Below are positions 33,284-44,607 of a stretch of DNA of 64,000 nt, piece after piece. The notes below the pieces were generated by a model. That model did not search any database and was not told the DNA's origin. It was given only the letters and a program-made list of their open reading frames with translations. The stretch's first letter is position 1; each line of letters opens with the position of its first letter. This DNA is from Myrica gale (taxonomy: Eukaryota; Streptophyta; Magnoliopsida; Fagales; Myricaceae): positions 18,115,001 to 18,179,000 of the forward strand of contig OZ005609.1 in assembly GCA_963930655.1 (NCBI GenBank), written 5' to 3'. The position numbers were made by a program, and so were the translations under genes.

Positions 33284-36200
33284 ATGCGAGGAAGAAACTC
33301 GTCCGGCAATTACACAAACCCATGCCTTACTATGCACCAGCCGTGGGCTTCACTGCTCGTTCATGGCATAAAGCGCGTTGAGGGCCGATCATGGCCTGCT
33401 CCAATCAAAGGTACGCACTTTGAGGTCTTTGATTTCCAGTGGAAAAAGCTTGATGCCCAATGTGTTTCTCGTCATATATTTACTGTGGGTAGTATTGGTT
33501 ATTGAAGTTGGTGTATTTGATTGCTGAGAGATAGTGGGTCAAGGAAAAAGGATTAAAATTTGGGAATGGGGCTTTGTTTCTCTCTCACTTTTTTTTTGAA
33601 AGTGAAAGAGAAGTAAGATTCTACGTATGTGGGCCCTAATTCCCTTTACCCCTCACCCCCCGGCCATGAAAACAAATATTTTTGTTATTTGATTCTGGAT
33701 TTTGTTGAATTGTGAATGAACTTGGAAATTTACGTAAAACACAAGTGGTCTAGTGAGGCCTCCCATGGAAACCAACATAGGTTTCTTGTCTCTTAGGAGA
33801 TCTTGATGGGTCATTATGTCCAATCATAGACACTCATTAGCTTCCAAGTTTTATGAATTCCCCAGCTTTTGATATTGGGGGAGTTACCTATTTTTGTTGT
33901 AGAAAACCATATTCTTCTAGTTAAAACAGTGTTTGGCAATTGTGATAGGTGAGAAATTATAAGAAGTGATATGGTGGGATGAGAAGAGAGGTGATCATCG
34001 TTGGAATTTAACTTCTCTCTTCCTGTTTGTATGTTGTTTGAATATTCACAGGGGATATTGGACTTTTCCATGTGAAAGGAAAGTCTCATCTTTTTTGTCT
34101 GTCTTTATTCTTCTATAGGTTGTACATTGTTCTTAGCCTGATTCTATTGATAGACCTTCAGTTAAGATAAATTAATCTATCCACTTACTTTGCTTACATC
34201 GATATTATTGAATATGCCCTTGGTTGTTATTTTTGCTATTCATAACCTGTGTGCCGCCACTCCTTTCAAATAGTCCCCTCCTCTCACATCTCTGAATAAT
34301 TTACAAATGGAAATCAATAGTAGGACTCTCATATGCCACATCATACACGCTTTCTTGGCATGGGATAAAAATGAAGACCAAAAACCAAACATTTGATACA
34401 TTTATTAAACAACACCAAATCATTTCCTCTTCTTCCACCCAGCCCATCCCATCCCTCCTCCTCACCCTCCAATGCAAATCATCGCTTCTGCTGCTGCATT
34501 GTTTGACAACCTCTCTCCCTTTACTCCTGTTCTCCCCAACTGCTTCTCCCCACTACAGTGGCCTGCAAGACCTTGGCTTATTTCAACCATGGCCTTATTG
34601 TGGATCTTGCCTATGGGACAGTATGAGAGCAGGCCAGTCCAACTACCAACACCTTGTTCATCTACCCCTCATCGAATTTACACCCAATTGTTGGATCAGT
34701 TGTCATTAACAGCCTCCCTTCTCATTGCAAACTCCAAACCCTTTCCACCTACTAGCCACTTTCTTCTTCTGGTAGCCACTTCAAGAACCATAATTCTGTA
34801 GCTGATCATATCGGTTCCGTTGGAACTCACCTTGTTAGCAGATTCAGCAAACATTCCATTGTCCTAGCTACCCTTGGCATCCAGAGACACATAATGGTCA
34901 ATTTGCATAGCCATACAGAAATCCCTTGATCGGGGAATTTAATCCCTTGTTGCTTGATTTTCACATTCCCTGATGCATTCTTACCATTTGCTACTAAAAG
35001 CAAAAGTCACACTGTCTTGCTTAACTAGTGAGCTTTATTCATTTGCTAACATTCGTCTTCCTCTCTGCAACCCACGATAACCAAATCTTTAGCACATTTT
35101 CCAAACAACAGCACTATAACAATAGAATTAAAAAATGGGGGGTGGGGGGGGGGGAATTTGGTTGACATCGTATAACTTAGAAGAAACTATAAATTATTTC
35201 AAGCCACAACTGAGAATGGCCGCATAATTTTGAGTCTTTAAGATCATTACTCAGACTACTAGAGAAAAGAGCACTCATCCCTTGCTTGTTTGGTCATCGG
35301 TCTGCAATACTAACAGGCAACGGTATTAAACTTAATTAGTTAAAAGAGAATCAGTTGTTATACCGTTTTGATCCCTTGTGAATCAGTTATGAAGTTATAC
35401 CGTTTTGATCCCTTGTGAATCAGTTATGAAGTCTGACTTCTAACAATATTTTCCAGCTCTATGGTTGTGGAAAAGGCATTCTCGCTGCAAATGGAGCCTT
35501 CTCAAGGTTCCCATTGGGCTTTAAGTCATAGATTAATCACCATTCTCGTTGCACCAATCTTGAATCTGAAAAAGAGATTTTTAAGCTTAAGAGTTCCAAT
35601 AATGGACAAGTCATACGTACATACCATTTCTTCCCTTGACTGCAATGGAGTGGGTCAAACTCGACTGTCACAAAGCTGAGGGCAAGCCCTTCCTGATGAG
35701 GAGCTTTGGATTCTTTATTTTGTTCAGTGCTTGATTAAGGGGTTTGATAGAAATATATAGCTCTCTTCCTGAAGGGCATTACAGGAAGTTCAGTGATTTT
35801 GTAGCACTTGAACCATATTCCTGTAAGTGCCTTCCATAGTTGGGAAGTTACTAAGGGAATAGACCTGAAACTCACCAGGACATTGCCGTGATTCATTCTC
35901 ATGAGAAGCAAGGAATATGTTAGTCCGTTTCCATGAGGAGAAAAATTCAGAATGTGCATTTACTAGCTGGAATTGTTATGTTGTTTTATTCGCTTTCCGA
36001 GAATAATTGCATCACTAACAACAATATCATAATAATTTTGAATAATCACTCTTTCCGGTGATTTTATTTCTACTTATCCAGAATTTTGCCTTTTGAAGGC
36101 CGTCTTTGGATTCATGCTGCAAGTAAGGTCCCAGATGAAGCTACCATCAAAGCAATGGAGGAATTCTACCGGGAGATTTATGCAGTGAATGGAATTAACA

Positions 36201-39200
36201 ATCTTAAGTTTCCAGAACATTATCCTGTTTCACGACTATTAGGTATTCACAATTTTGAACTTTTCATACTATGTGTTCCTGTGGGTCATCCTTTCTTTGT
36301 TTTATAGTTTAACTTTTCCTGTCTCCCTAAATTCAGAAGAAGACAATGCATTTCTCCTTGGCCTTATAATGTCAACCTAAGTTATACATTCACATACTTA
36401 TGTGCTTAATGAGGCTTGCAACTGATTATACTCATGACTTTTGTCCCGTGCATATTTAAAATGGAGTCCATATATCAAGGATACATACAAGCACGACTGA
36501 GTATAGCATAAATATTTGAAAAATATTGTATTATTAAGTGTTTTTGATGCAGCAAGACTGGATTAAGGTTCAACTTTGTGCTAGGGGATTGTCAGATCAA
36601 TCTGAAGGTTTTTCTTTTGGATCTCTTTCTTTCTCTGTTTGATACAGTATGTCGACAAAGCACAAATACATCTCCCCCTCCCAGCCTCCCATGCACCCAG
36701 TCAAATGACATAGGGAAATTGGATGAAGTAATTCAAGTGGTCCAGTTCAAGCAGGGAAATTATTTTTAAACATAAACTGTTTAAAGTTGTTTTTGGTTAT
36801 AGAGATATTCCTGGACTGACATTTCTGCGAGGAACATCTTGAATTTTTAATTTTCTTTTGTAAATTTTGTTTCTTTGTATTTCTGTTTTGAGGAAAAAAA
36901 TTTAGACAAGTCTGAGTGGTTTTATCTTCGATTCAGGGTGTGTCGAAGTGGTTGGCTGTGTTAGAGGTCAAGAACTGGCACGCTGGGATATGGTACCTGA
37001 AGGGGTGGGTAACTCAATTTTATACTTGTTCCTATGTAGTAGGTGGTTCTGTTATATGGTTCCCTAGACTTTGTTGACTAAAATCTAGACATGTCCCCTG
37101 CAGGTGAGGTTGGAAGCACAGACTGAGTTTTGTTGGCTTTGTGAACATCCACAGGTGTATGCTTTACTACTGCAATATATTTATGACTGTTTTTGTGGTA
37201 TTTATTCACAAATTATGTTCTAATTTTGATTTTTTTTTTTACAATCGATGCAGAAATTGTTAATTCCTTTTGAGATGCGAGGCTACCAACGTGTTTATAA
37301 TCTGGAAAAAAAGGTATGTACTGTGCAAAACTTTTATCCTGATTAGAATTACAGCTGTCGTCATGATGGGCATGATGGGTTTGCTGGGTTGGATGGGCCT
37401 ATCTCGGGTGGGCCGAAAATTAGCATAGTGGGGGAATGTGTGAACACTCGTGGGTCAGGTGGGCAGGAGGAGGGGGAGTGTTCTCCTGAACCAGTTCTAG
37501 CGGTCTCTTCTCATGTTGTTTCTGTCCCTAGTAAAGTTTTCAAGGGTGAATCTCCGGCGTGGGTTTTGGATATGGTTTCCTCTGTGGGCAATATGGTTGG
37601 GTTGTCGTGTGGTGGTCAAGAGGATAAACTGAAAGATCTTTTTGCAGCGTTGGAACGGGATCGGGTGCAGCCTTGTTCGAAACAGTCTCGGAAATCAAAG
37701 GGGAAGATGATCAGAGAGTTGCAGGGATTGAAGTCTTCAGTTAACTATGATGGGTCTTCCTCGATAGTTCGGAAGACTTAGAGCTTTGGGTTGGTCTGGT
37801 AGGGTGGGAGTTTCTTGTTGGGCGGGATATCGTTGGGGGTGCTTTTGGCGTGTGGGTGGGAGTTTCTTGTTGGGCGGGTTATTGTTGGGGGGATTTTTTT
37901 TTTTTTGGGTCTGTGGTTGGGTAGGATCCCCGGTACATTCTCTTGTACTGGTAATTCCGTTGCTCTTTGTTTTTTGTTTTTAATAAAACTGACTTACTTA
38001 TCAAAAAAAAAGAATTACAGCTGTGTTCATCTTTGCAAAATTTCCCCTTTTCCTGTCTCATTCTCACTTTCATGCCAAACATATCAGGGCCAGTTTTTTT
38101 TCTCAGGATTTTCCCTAATCTGACTTCCTCGAGCCCCAAACAAACTGTAAAGAAATGGTTGACCTATTTCTCTTTAAAATATTTTGAAATTGTATGTCAA
38201 TTGGAAAAAGTAAAACCATTCAACCTGTGTCAGGTAGCCACCTCCAGGTGGGTGCCAGAACACGTGCTAATGTTCCTTGGAGGTCATTTCAGTGTTGTAT
38301 ATCCCTAAATTATGTGTATTCTTTATGAACTGTATTGGGTTTAGAGGAGCCACACTGACCCATAACATGATGAAATATTGTTTTCAGTGTTACCATATTG
38401 TTTAATTGCAATGGCATGCACAGAATTAGGAAAAGGAAGAATAGAGGGAAACAAACATATAGGTTAGTTGTCGGTACCGTAAACAATTTGTCAATTGCAC
38501 AGCCCAAACAAGTTTTCACTGGGTTGGTATTTTGTTTCAAGAACAATGTTTCTGTTTTGAGTGTAAAAACAATGGGAAACAGTGTTTTTGTTCTCACATT
38601 GGGATAACTTTTTTAAACACAAATCTAATCAACTCCCCTCCCCCCTCTCCCTGCCCTCCCAAAAAAAAATCCTCTCTTTATCTGGGTTTCTGTTGTAGGA
38701 CTGGCTATCAGCAACATTTTTTTCTTGTGACAGATGTATGAGGCTGCTATTAGAGGTCTTGCTTCAGTTGAGGGTCCACTTCCAGTGAAGTTTCCGCTTC
38801 CAAATCCACAAGATCCATTTTCCTTGACACCAGGATCTATAATTACAAAGTTCCCTGCATCTAAGGCATCTGAAGTGGACACATCATCAAGCCTTATTGC
38901 CGCCATAGCTGGTGCACGAGCAGCAGCCACACAGTTCACAAAAAAGGATGACAATCTCCCTAGTTTGACCATGAATAGTTCGCCAGACATAGTAAAGAAC
39001 GATCAAACAAACAACAAAGCTTTGAAACAGGATTCATTGCCATGCACTAATGATATTGGAAGGCCTCGTACTAGGTCTCTGGTATCAAATAACAAAGAGA
39101 AAAGTATTGACACTAAGTCTGAGGGGAATAGTAGCTTTAGTAAGCCTCCGATAGGTTTTGAACGGCATCCTGGGGCACCTTCTAAGGTATGCTGGTTCTT

Positions 39201-42200
39201 CTCTTCTCGTCTTTATTAGATTTCCTTTGCCATTTTGCCTAAATAATTTAGCTTCTCTAAAAAGCTGGTATCGAGGACTTGAATGGAAAGCAACAAAAAG
39301 AAGTAAATGGAAAATGATGTACTTGCATGAAACATTATTCCTATATCTAACTAACCATGAACGTAGCTAAGGGTAAAATCCTCTTCCAACCCAGCAGCCG
39401 TCGGTTGGAAATTGCAAATCATCAGCGTCGTGAAGTTGAGGCCACATTCAGCGGTAAAGCCACAATATGGTGGCTGAAATGGGGAGTTGGTTGGATGTTG
39501 CTAGAGGCAAGGTGGATATTTTCAAGTTCATCCCCTAATCCTAGTTCGGTTTTTAGGAGTTGGAAGGAGGAAATAAAGAATTTCTTTTTATTATGGGGTA
39601 ATTTCATAGTTTTAAGAGTATGTCTATCTGGGACGGCATTATTAAGAAAGCTGAAAAAAGGTTGTCCGGTTGGAAAGGTAGCTATCTTTCGAAGGGTGGT
39701 AGACTCACGTTGATCAAGTCGACGCTCTCTTGTCTCCCAACCTACTTTTTGTCTCTCTTTCCTATTCCTATGGGGGTAGCCAATAGATTGGAGAAAATCC
39801 AAAGGACGTTCCTTTGGGGGGGTGATGGAGGTGAGCATAAGTTCCATCTTGTTAGGTGGGAGAGGGTTTGTCTTCCGCTGAAGAGTGGAGGGTTGGGTTT
39901 AAGGACGCTCCATGTGTTCAACACGACATTATTGGGGAAGTGGTTGTGGCGTTTTGCCTTGGAGAGGGATAGTTTGTGAAGGGAAGTTATTGCGGATAAG
40001 TACGGTAGTGCCCCGGGCGGTTGGAGAACCAATGACATCCACGGGTCTTACGGTGTGAGTTTGTGGAAGCACATCAGCACTGGGTGGCCACTCTTTTGCG
40101 GGAACATCCGGTTCGTTGTGGGTGGTGGGCTTAATGTTAGGTTTTGGCATGATCTATGGTGTGGAGATCGGCCCTTGAAGTTTGCTTTCCCTCTTTTGTA
40201 TGCCCTTGCTAGGTGCAAGGATGCGATGGTAGCAGATTGTTTCCAGGGGGATTCCGGTTATGGGGTGTGGTCTATTCTGTTTTCTAGAACTGCCAATGAT
40301 TGAGAAATTGAAGAATTTTCAGCTTTCTACTCATTGTTGTACTCTATGGATCTTAGGAGACGAGGAGATGATAAGATGCTTTGGCAAGGTGCCAAGAACG
40401 AGGCTTTCTCGGTTAAGACGATGTATGAGCTTATTGTTCGGGGTACGGGAGACGTCTTTCCGTGGAGGCAGATTTGGAAGAGTGCTGTCCCACCAAGAGT
40501 TTCTTTCTTTGTGTGGGAAGCGGCCCATGGGAAGGTCTTAACCATTGACAACCTAAGGCGGAGGGGGATGTACTTGACTAACTGCTGTTTTTTATGCAAG
40601 GGTGATGAAGAATCTGTGGATCACGTGCTTCTCCACTATCCGGTTGCCAGAGAGTTGTGGGTGCATGTCCTTAGCATTGTTAACTATCAGTGGGTGATGC
40701 CAAAGAGGGTGAGCGCGGTGTTAAAGTGCTGGCAAAGGAAGTTCAACAATCCTTTGGCGTTGACTGTGTGGAATTTGATACCTTTATGTCTTTGGTGGAG
40801 CTTATGGAAGGAGAGGAACAAAAGGTGCTTTGAGGATTTGGGGCTGCCCTTAGCTCGTTTGAAAGGTTTGCAGAATTTGTTCCTGTGGGCTAACGGGGTG
40901 TTGGGTTCTCCTTTTGTAGATTTCAGTGATTTTTTCAGTTTTTTAGCCTGTTTGTTGTAGTTGGGTCAGTACAGCCTTTTGTACTATCCCGTTTCCTTTT
41001 GTTTTGTTTTGTATTCTCTCTTTTATTTCAATAAAGCTTCTCTTACTTATCAAAAAAAAAAAAAATTATAGGTCAAAATCAATCTCACCCCCCTAAGTTT
41101 AAAAATGAAGGTTTGAGTCCTTTATGTTTCGAACATGATCGATCCTCGCCTTCTGTTTGAAATGACCGTTAAACCATGTGCAAAATGATCGAAATGTTCG
41201 TTAAAGACAAATTTTCTAGAAATATTAAAAAGTTCATTAAAAAATAAAAAAAATGATGTATAAAAAGTAATGCTTTTTAAATAAAAATATGAAAACTCTA
41301 TTTTAGTAATTTATTTATTTCTTGATTTTTTTTTCTAAATTTTTTCTTGGATGGGTATTTTGGTCATTTTGCATGATTTTCTGTCTGATTTAACGGCCAT
41401 TTTAAACGGAAGGCGAAAATTGATCATGTTCGAAACATAAGGAGCGTAAATCGTCGTTTTAAAATTGAAGGGGCAAGATTGATTTTGCCATATAATTAGG
41501 GTCGTACTTTGACATTACCCCTTTTATTATTGTTCTTATTTGACTGTCTGTTTCCCTTTGTCAACTTCTATTGCCCCATGTTACCTTGCGCATGGTTCCT
41601 TTTAATTGATTGATGTATTAGAATTTGCATATTGCATGCCTCACATGTGAGTGGCAACACTTTTATGATGTTCTATATTGCATTTGAATTGGCACATCCA
41701 GTAAATGCATGTCATGTATTTTAGAATGAGAATACTATCATAATTAGTTAATGTTGCATATTAATTTTCTGTGAACACGGTTGATTATTAGGCTTGTGGG
41801 TGGTAAGTAACAAAAACCCAGAGTCTTTAATTTGTTGACTTTCTTTTCATCTGAAAACCAAAAGTCAGGCAGTAAATTAAACTGTTGGAAATTGTGCTGG
41901 AGAAGCATGACATGCGGGCATGATGTGAGGCAGACATTTTTTTTCCAAGAATGTGTATTTTATATATTTGTCCATATTGGGCAAGGTTGAAATCCACCTA
42001 CTGGTGGTGGCAAATCCTGGGAGTTCAGGATTCTAGAGGAGAGTTTTAAGGCATGGGGATATCTGTCAGACTTAGGCTGTGTTTGAGAAGTAAAATTTTA
42101 GGGCGGTTAAAATTTTAGGTATTGGGGTTGATGAAAAAGTGAGGAGAGAGAGTGAAAAAGTTGGTAAAAAAGTGAAAAAGTGTATGTAAATTGATGAAAA

Positions 42201-44358
42201 AGTGAGGAGAGAAAGTGTTTCGTAATAATGATAAAATTTTAGGTGGGTAAAATTTTGTTATGCAAACAGAGCCTTAGAAGGAGAGGTCTGAATCTAGAGA
42301 AACAGCTGCGGGGTATATGTGTGCTAGAGAGAGAGAGAGAGAGAGAGACTGCGTTATTATTTTCCTAGGGTGCTGATTGCTGTGATGTGGAGTGTAGATG
42401 TGGGGGGAATGTGTGAAATTATTGGCTGAAAGGATGTTTATATGTCGGTCAGTTTGGTGCATATCGGTTTCTCAAGCTTACAACCTGTGTACCAGTTGAC
42501 ATTTTGGTTTTGCATACATTTGGCTTACTGGCTCATGGAGATGCCAAAAATTAGTGTGGTCAGTGACTCGGTTTTCTGCACACTCCAACCTGGCCCTGGT
42601 CACTCCAAGGGGGGTGGGTTTAGGAGTAGACCTTTAGTAGTCATGAGCTTTACTTATCTCTGCAGGAAACATTGACTAGAGTCTTGACTGAAATGGTTCG
42701 AGTTAGATCTGAGAGTATCAATGGACTGAGTCAATGGGGGGGTCACCATGAGCACCTGTGATGTCTGATCAGAGTTGGTGGCATTCGATGTTTATTGGAG
42801 TTAGTTACACTATAGGTCTTATTGTCCTACTGTTCAACTTTAATGTATTAAATCAGAGTTGGTGAAATCGTCACTTGAGTAGACACTGGTATTGCCACAT
42901 CCTTGTGGCATTCTCTCCCACTTTGGTTTTCTAGTTGGTTAGGGTTCTCTGATAATATTAGTTTCTTGGTATCATAGGGTTGTGGTTCTCAATGTCTTCT
43001 GTATATCTAGTATGAGACACTGATTTCTCCTACTTTGTAACTTTGGAACAGTATGTTAGATAGTTAATCCGTGCTTTATTTTTCCCACTGTCTACTATTA
43101 CTATGCATCTTGCTTTATGCTTGACTGCACCTGTGTCTGTGGTGGATTTGGGTATGATTTTTGGGCTGTGGAGCTCATCTGTGTGATTATAATTAACAAG
43201 TAGTCATACTTAATGAACCATAAAGTGGTTATAGATGGGTTGGTAATTCCTTGAAAAGCTTGGAGCTTTTTATCACCAAGTTAACTACTAGATGAGTTGC
43301 TAGAAGTCATTTTGAGTTCATGATTCTTGCAATCAGTTTTGTGGATTGTGAGCCTCTTAATTGGAGTTTATTTAATTAGGATGTGGTAGGTTTGGTGGCA
43401 ATCGTGGTTTATGCCATTGCGTTTGGAAGCATAGCTAATCTTGGCTTGATGAGATTTTGTGTTTTGTCATTTACGGTAATTTGGATTGTGAAGAATTTGG
43501 TTAGTCTGCTTATCAGTTTTATAAACGATGTACTATCAGGGACCAGATGTTGATTTACACGCAGGTCAACAATGATGTTGGTCTCTAACTAGAACTGATA
43601 CAACATTGCCTTTGCCCGAACTCATATATAGCTGAGCTAAGTGCTATTTTTGACAGTTATGCACCTGAATTTAATAGCCTTGGCTTTGTGTAATAACATT
43701 GCCTTTGCGGCTTGCCAGAACTCCGCCTCCAAGTTATTTCAATATCCCCTTCCGGCATATCACACTTGAACTTTGATAGAAGTGGCTTCTAACGAAAGCC
43801 AGTTTAATGACTCACAAAATTAGCCATGTTTACTGACGTTTTTCAGACAAGTTGACACTGTTTATGTTAAGCTTCTGGCTTAGTTGCAGCATCTTGTGTC
43901 GTTTCGAGATGTACCCGGGGTTATTCAGGTCTCTACTTAAATGTTCAGACCCTTTTCACCAGGTTTTGATGCAAGTGTATAGTGTTTACTATATGAACAG
44001 GAATTATGTATTGTTTGGATTTTTGAATGAAAGGCATTTTGTTTTGATTGGAAAGAAAAAAGGCAAAAAGGGAACGAACTGATGTCATTTAGCTTAGGAA
44101 AAAAAAACTGAGATGTCGTTTATTGACAGAAGAAGTTTGGGCTCTATGTGGCTAAATCATAGTGATGTTGGGCATGCCTCAATTACTGTAGATAATTGTG
44201 TTTATGATGCATCATCTGAGAACATCGATGAATGCCAACCCTTTCTCATATATCATATGTTCTATCTTGAATTGCTTTATGATTGGCTCTAAAAGATGAT
44301 TTCGTTCATGGACTTGTAGATTTTTGCTGCGGCCTTGAGAGAACTGAAGCAATCATGA
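33284..44358 (+). CDS. ASCH-domain protein, seven exons
   Basis: Exons: 33284-33410, 36099-36242, 36937-37004, 37104-37154, 37254-37313, 38734-39186 and 44320-44358. All junctions are GT-AG, phases agree, and the sum is 942 bases (313 codons plus TGA). Exon 1 gives [20 protein letters not shown] with the ASCH signature GxKxxExR (GIKRVEGR). Exon 2 continues [20 protein letters not shown], exon 3 [18 protein letters not shown], exon 5 [19 protein letters not shown]; exon 6 holds a [16 protein letters not shown] region and a polar tail. The last exon has 13 codons ([12 protein letters not shown]). ASCH is a beta-barrel domain related to PUA and thought to bind RNA; plants have a conserved single-domain family like this. 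Start choice: first ATG, directly before the domain, after a GC-richer leader. The 2.7-kb first intron and 5.1-kb last intron are long, the last being full of transposons. No lesion is seen in the exons; exon 7 is short and should be confirmed by cDNA. Confidence 0.85.
33411..36098. other. ASCH gene intron 1
   Basis: Mostly unassigned. At 34371-34890 there is a C-rich stretch with overlapping open frames in more than one phase (for example [16 protein letters not shown]), possibly a decayed retrocopy I cannot name. At about 35378-35432 a ~48-bp phrase (TATACCGTTTTGATCCC) is tandemly duplicated. Confidence 0.45.
37359..38010 (+). mobile_element. Internally deleted L1-type LINE in intron 5
   Basis: A 14-bp target duplication AGAATTACAGCTGT (37345-37358 and 38011-38024) and a 3' A-run prove target-primed insertion. 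The plus-strand frame to 37781 resembles the C-terminal tail of a plant L1 ORF1 ([19 protein letters not shown]). It is followed directly by a G-rich 3' region with a ~56-bp tandem repeat (GGGTGGGAGTTTCTTGTTGG at 37804 and 37856), then AATAAA and the A-run. All of ORF2 is missing. Confidence 0.85.
39595..41521. mobile_element. MULE-type MITE, copy 2, split by a LINE
   Basis: A perfect 9-bp repeat TTTTATTAT (39586-39594 and 41522-41530) flanks the unit. It begins GGGGTAATTTCATAG and ends GACATTACCCC. After 15 bases it is interrupted by a LINE, and resumes near 41066 with GGTCAAAATCAATCTC, as in copy 1. It lies in the last intron of the ASCH gene. Confidence 0.88.
39610..41065 (+). pseudogene. 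5'-truncated L1-type LINE, C-terminal half of ORF2
   Basis: The frame starts in the RT thumb region ([20 protein letters not shown], then [20 protein letters not shown]) and continues [21 protein letters not shown] stop lies at about 39977 and a frameshift near 40303. The zf-RVT part follows ([38 protein letters not shown]), ending [18 protein letters not shown] and a stop at 40960. The 3' end has AATAAA and an A-run (41052-41065). The target duplication is short and uncertain (TTCATAG versus TTATAG). Plus-strand sense equals the host gene. Confidence 0.88.
41531..42071. other. ASCH gene last intron, unassigned part
   Basis: I see no coding sequence or repeat structure. Confidence 0.5.
42075..42273. 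mobile_element. Tourist-like (PIF/Harbinger) MITE
   Basis: 199 bp with inverted ends GGCTGTGTTTG and CAAACAGAGCC, flanked by TTA (42072-42074 and 42274-42276), the usual PIF/Harbinger target duplication. The inside is GTGAAAAAGT-rich. A (GA)n run follows at about 42327-42348. Confidence 0.8.
42350..44319. other. ASCH gene last intron, 3' part
   Basis: Unassigned DNA of ordinary composition up to the final acceptor TTGTAG at 44314-44319. No conserved frame is seen. Confidence 0.5.
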
Positions 44359-44607
44359 ATTTCTGAAAAGTACGGGAGGAAAAATTTAGGTAGGTGGAAA
44401 CCAAGTTGTGTGGGCACCCGGCAGTTGCGGATTGCATCCGGAGAAGTGCGGAGTTTGGTCAGAGAGCTTGAAGGGTTGGGTATATGTTTTCCTCGTTTCC
44501 TCTGTATATGTCCACACATACATCTCTGTGGGGATATGTATTATATGATTATTTGTTCCTTTGGTTCATAGGTTTCCGTGGTACTAGAGCTTAATGTTAG
44601 TTCTACC

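Noticed and set aside
37786-38123. Gly/Trp/Phe-rich frames downstream of the LINE ORF1 tail
   Set aside because: They come from a G/T-rich tandem repeat and 3' region of the LINE.
42327-42348. GA repeat as a promoter element of the ASCH gene
   Set aside because: It is a simple microsatellite deep in the last intron beside a MITE.
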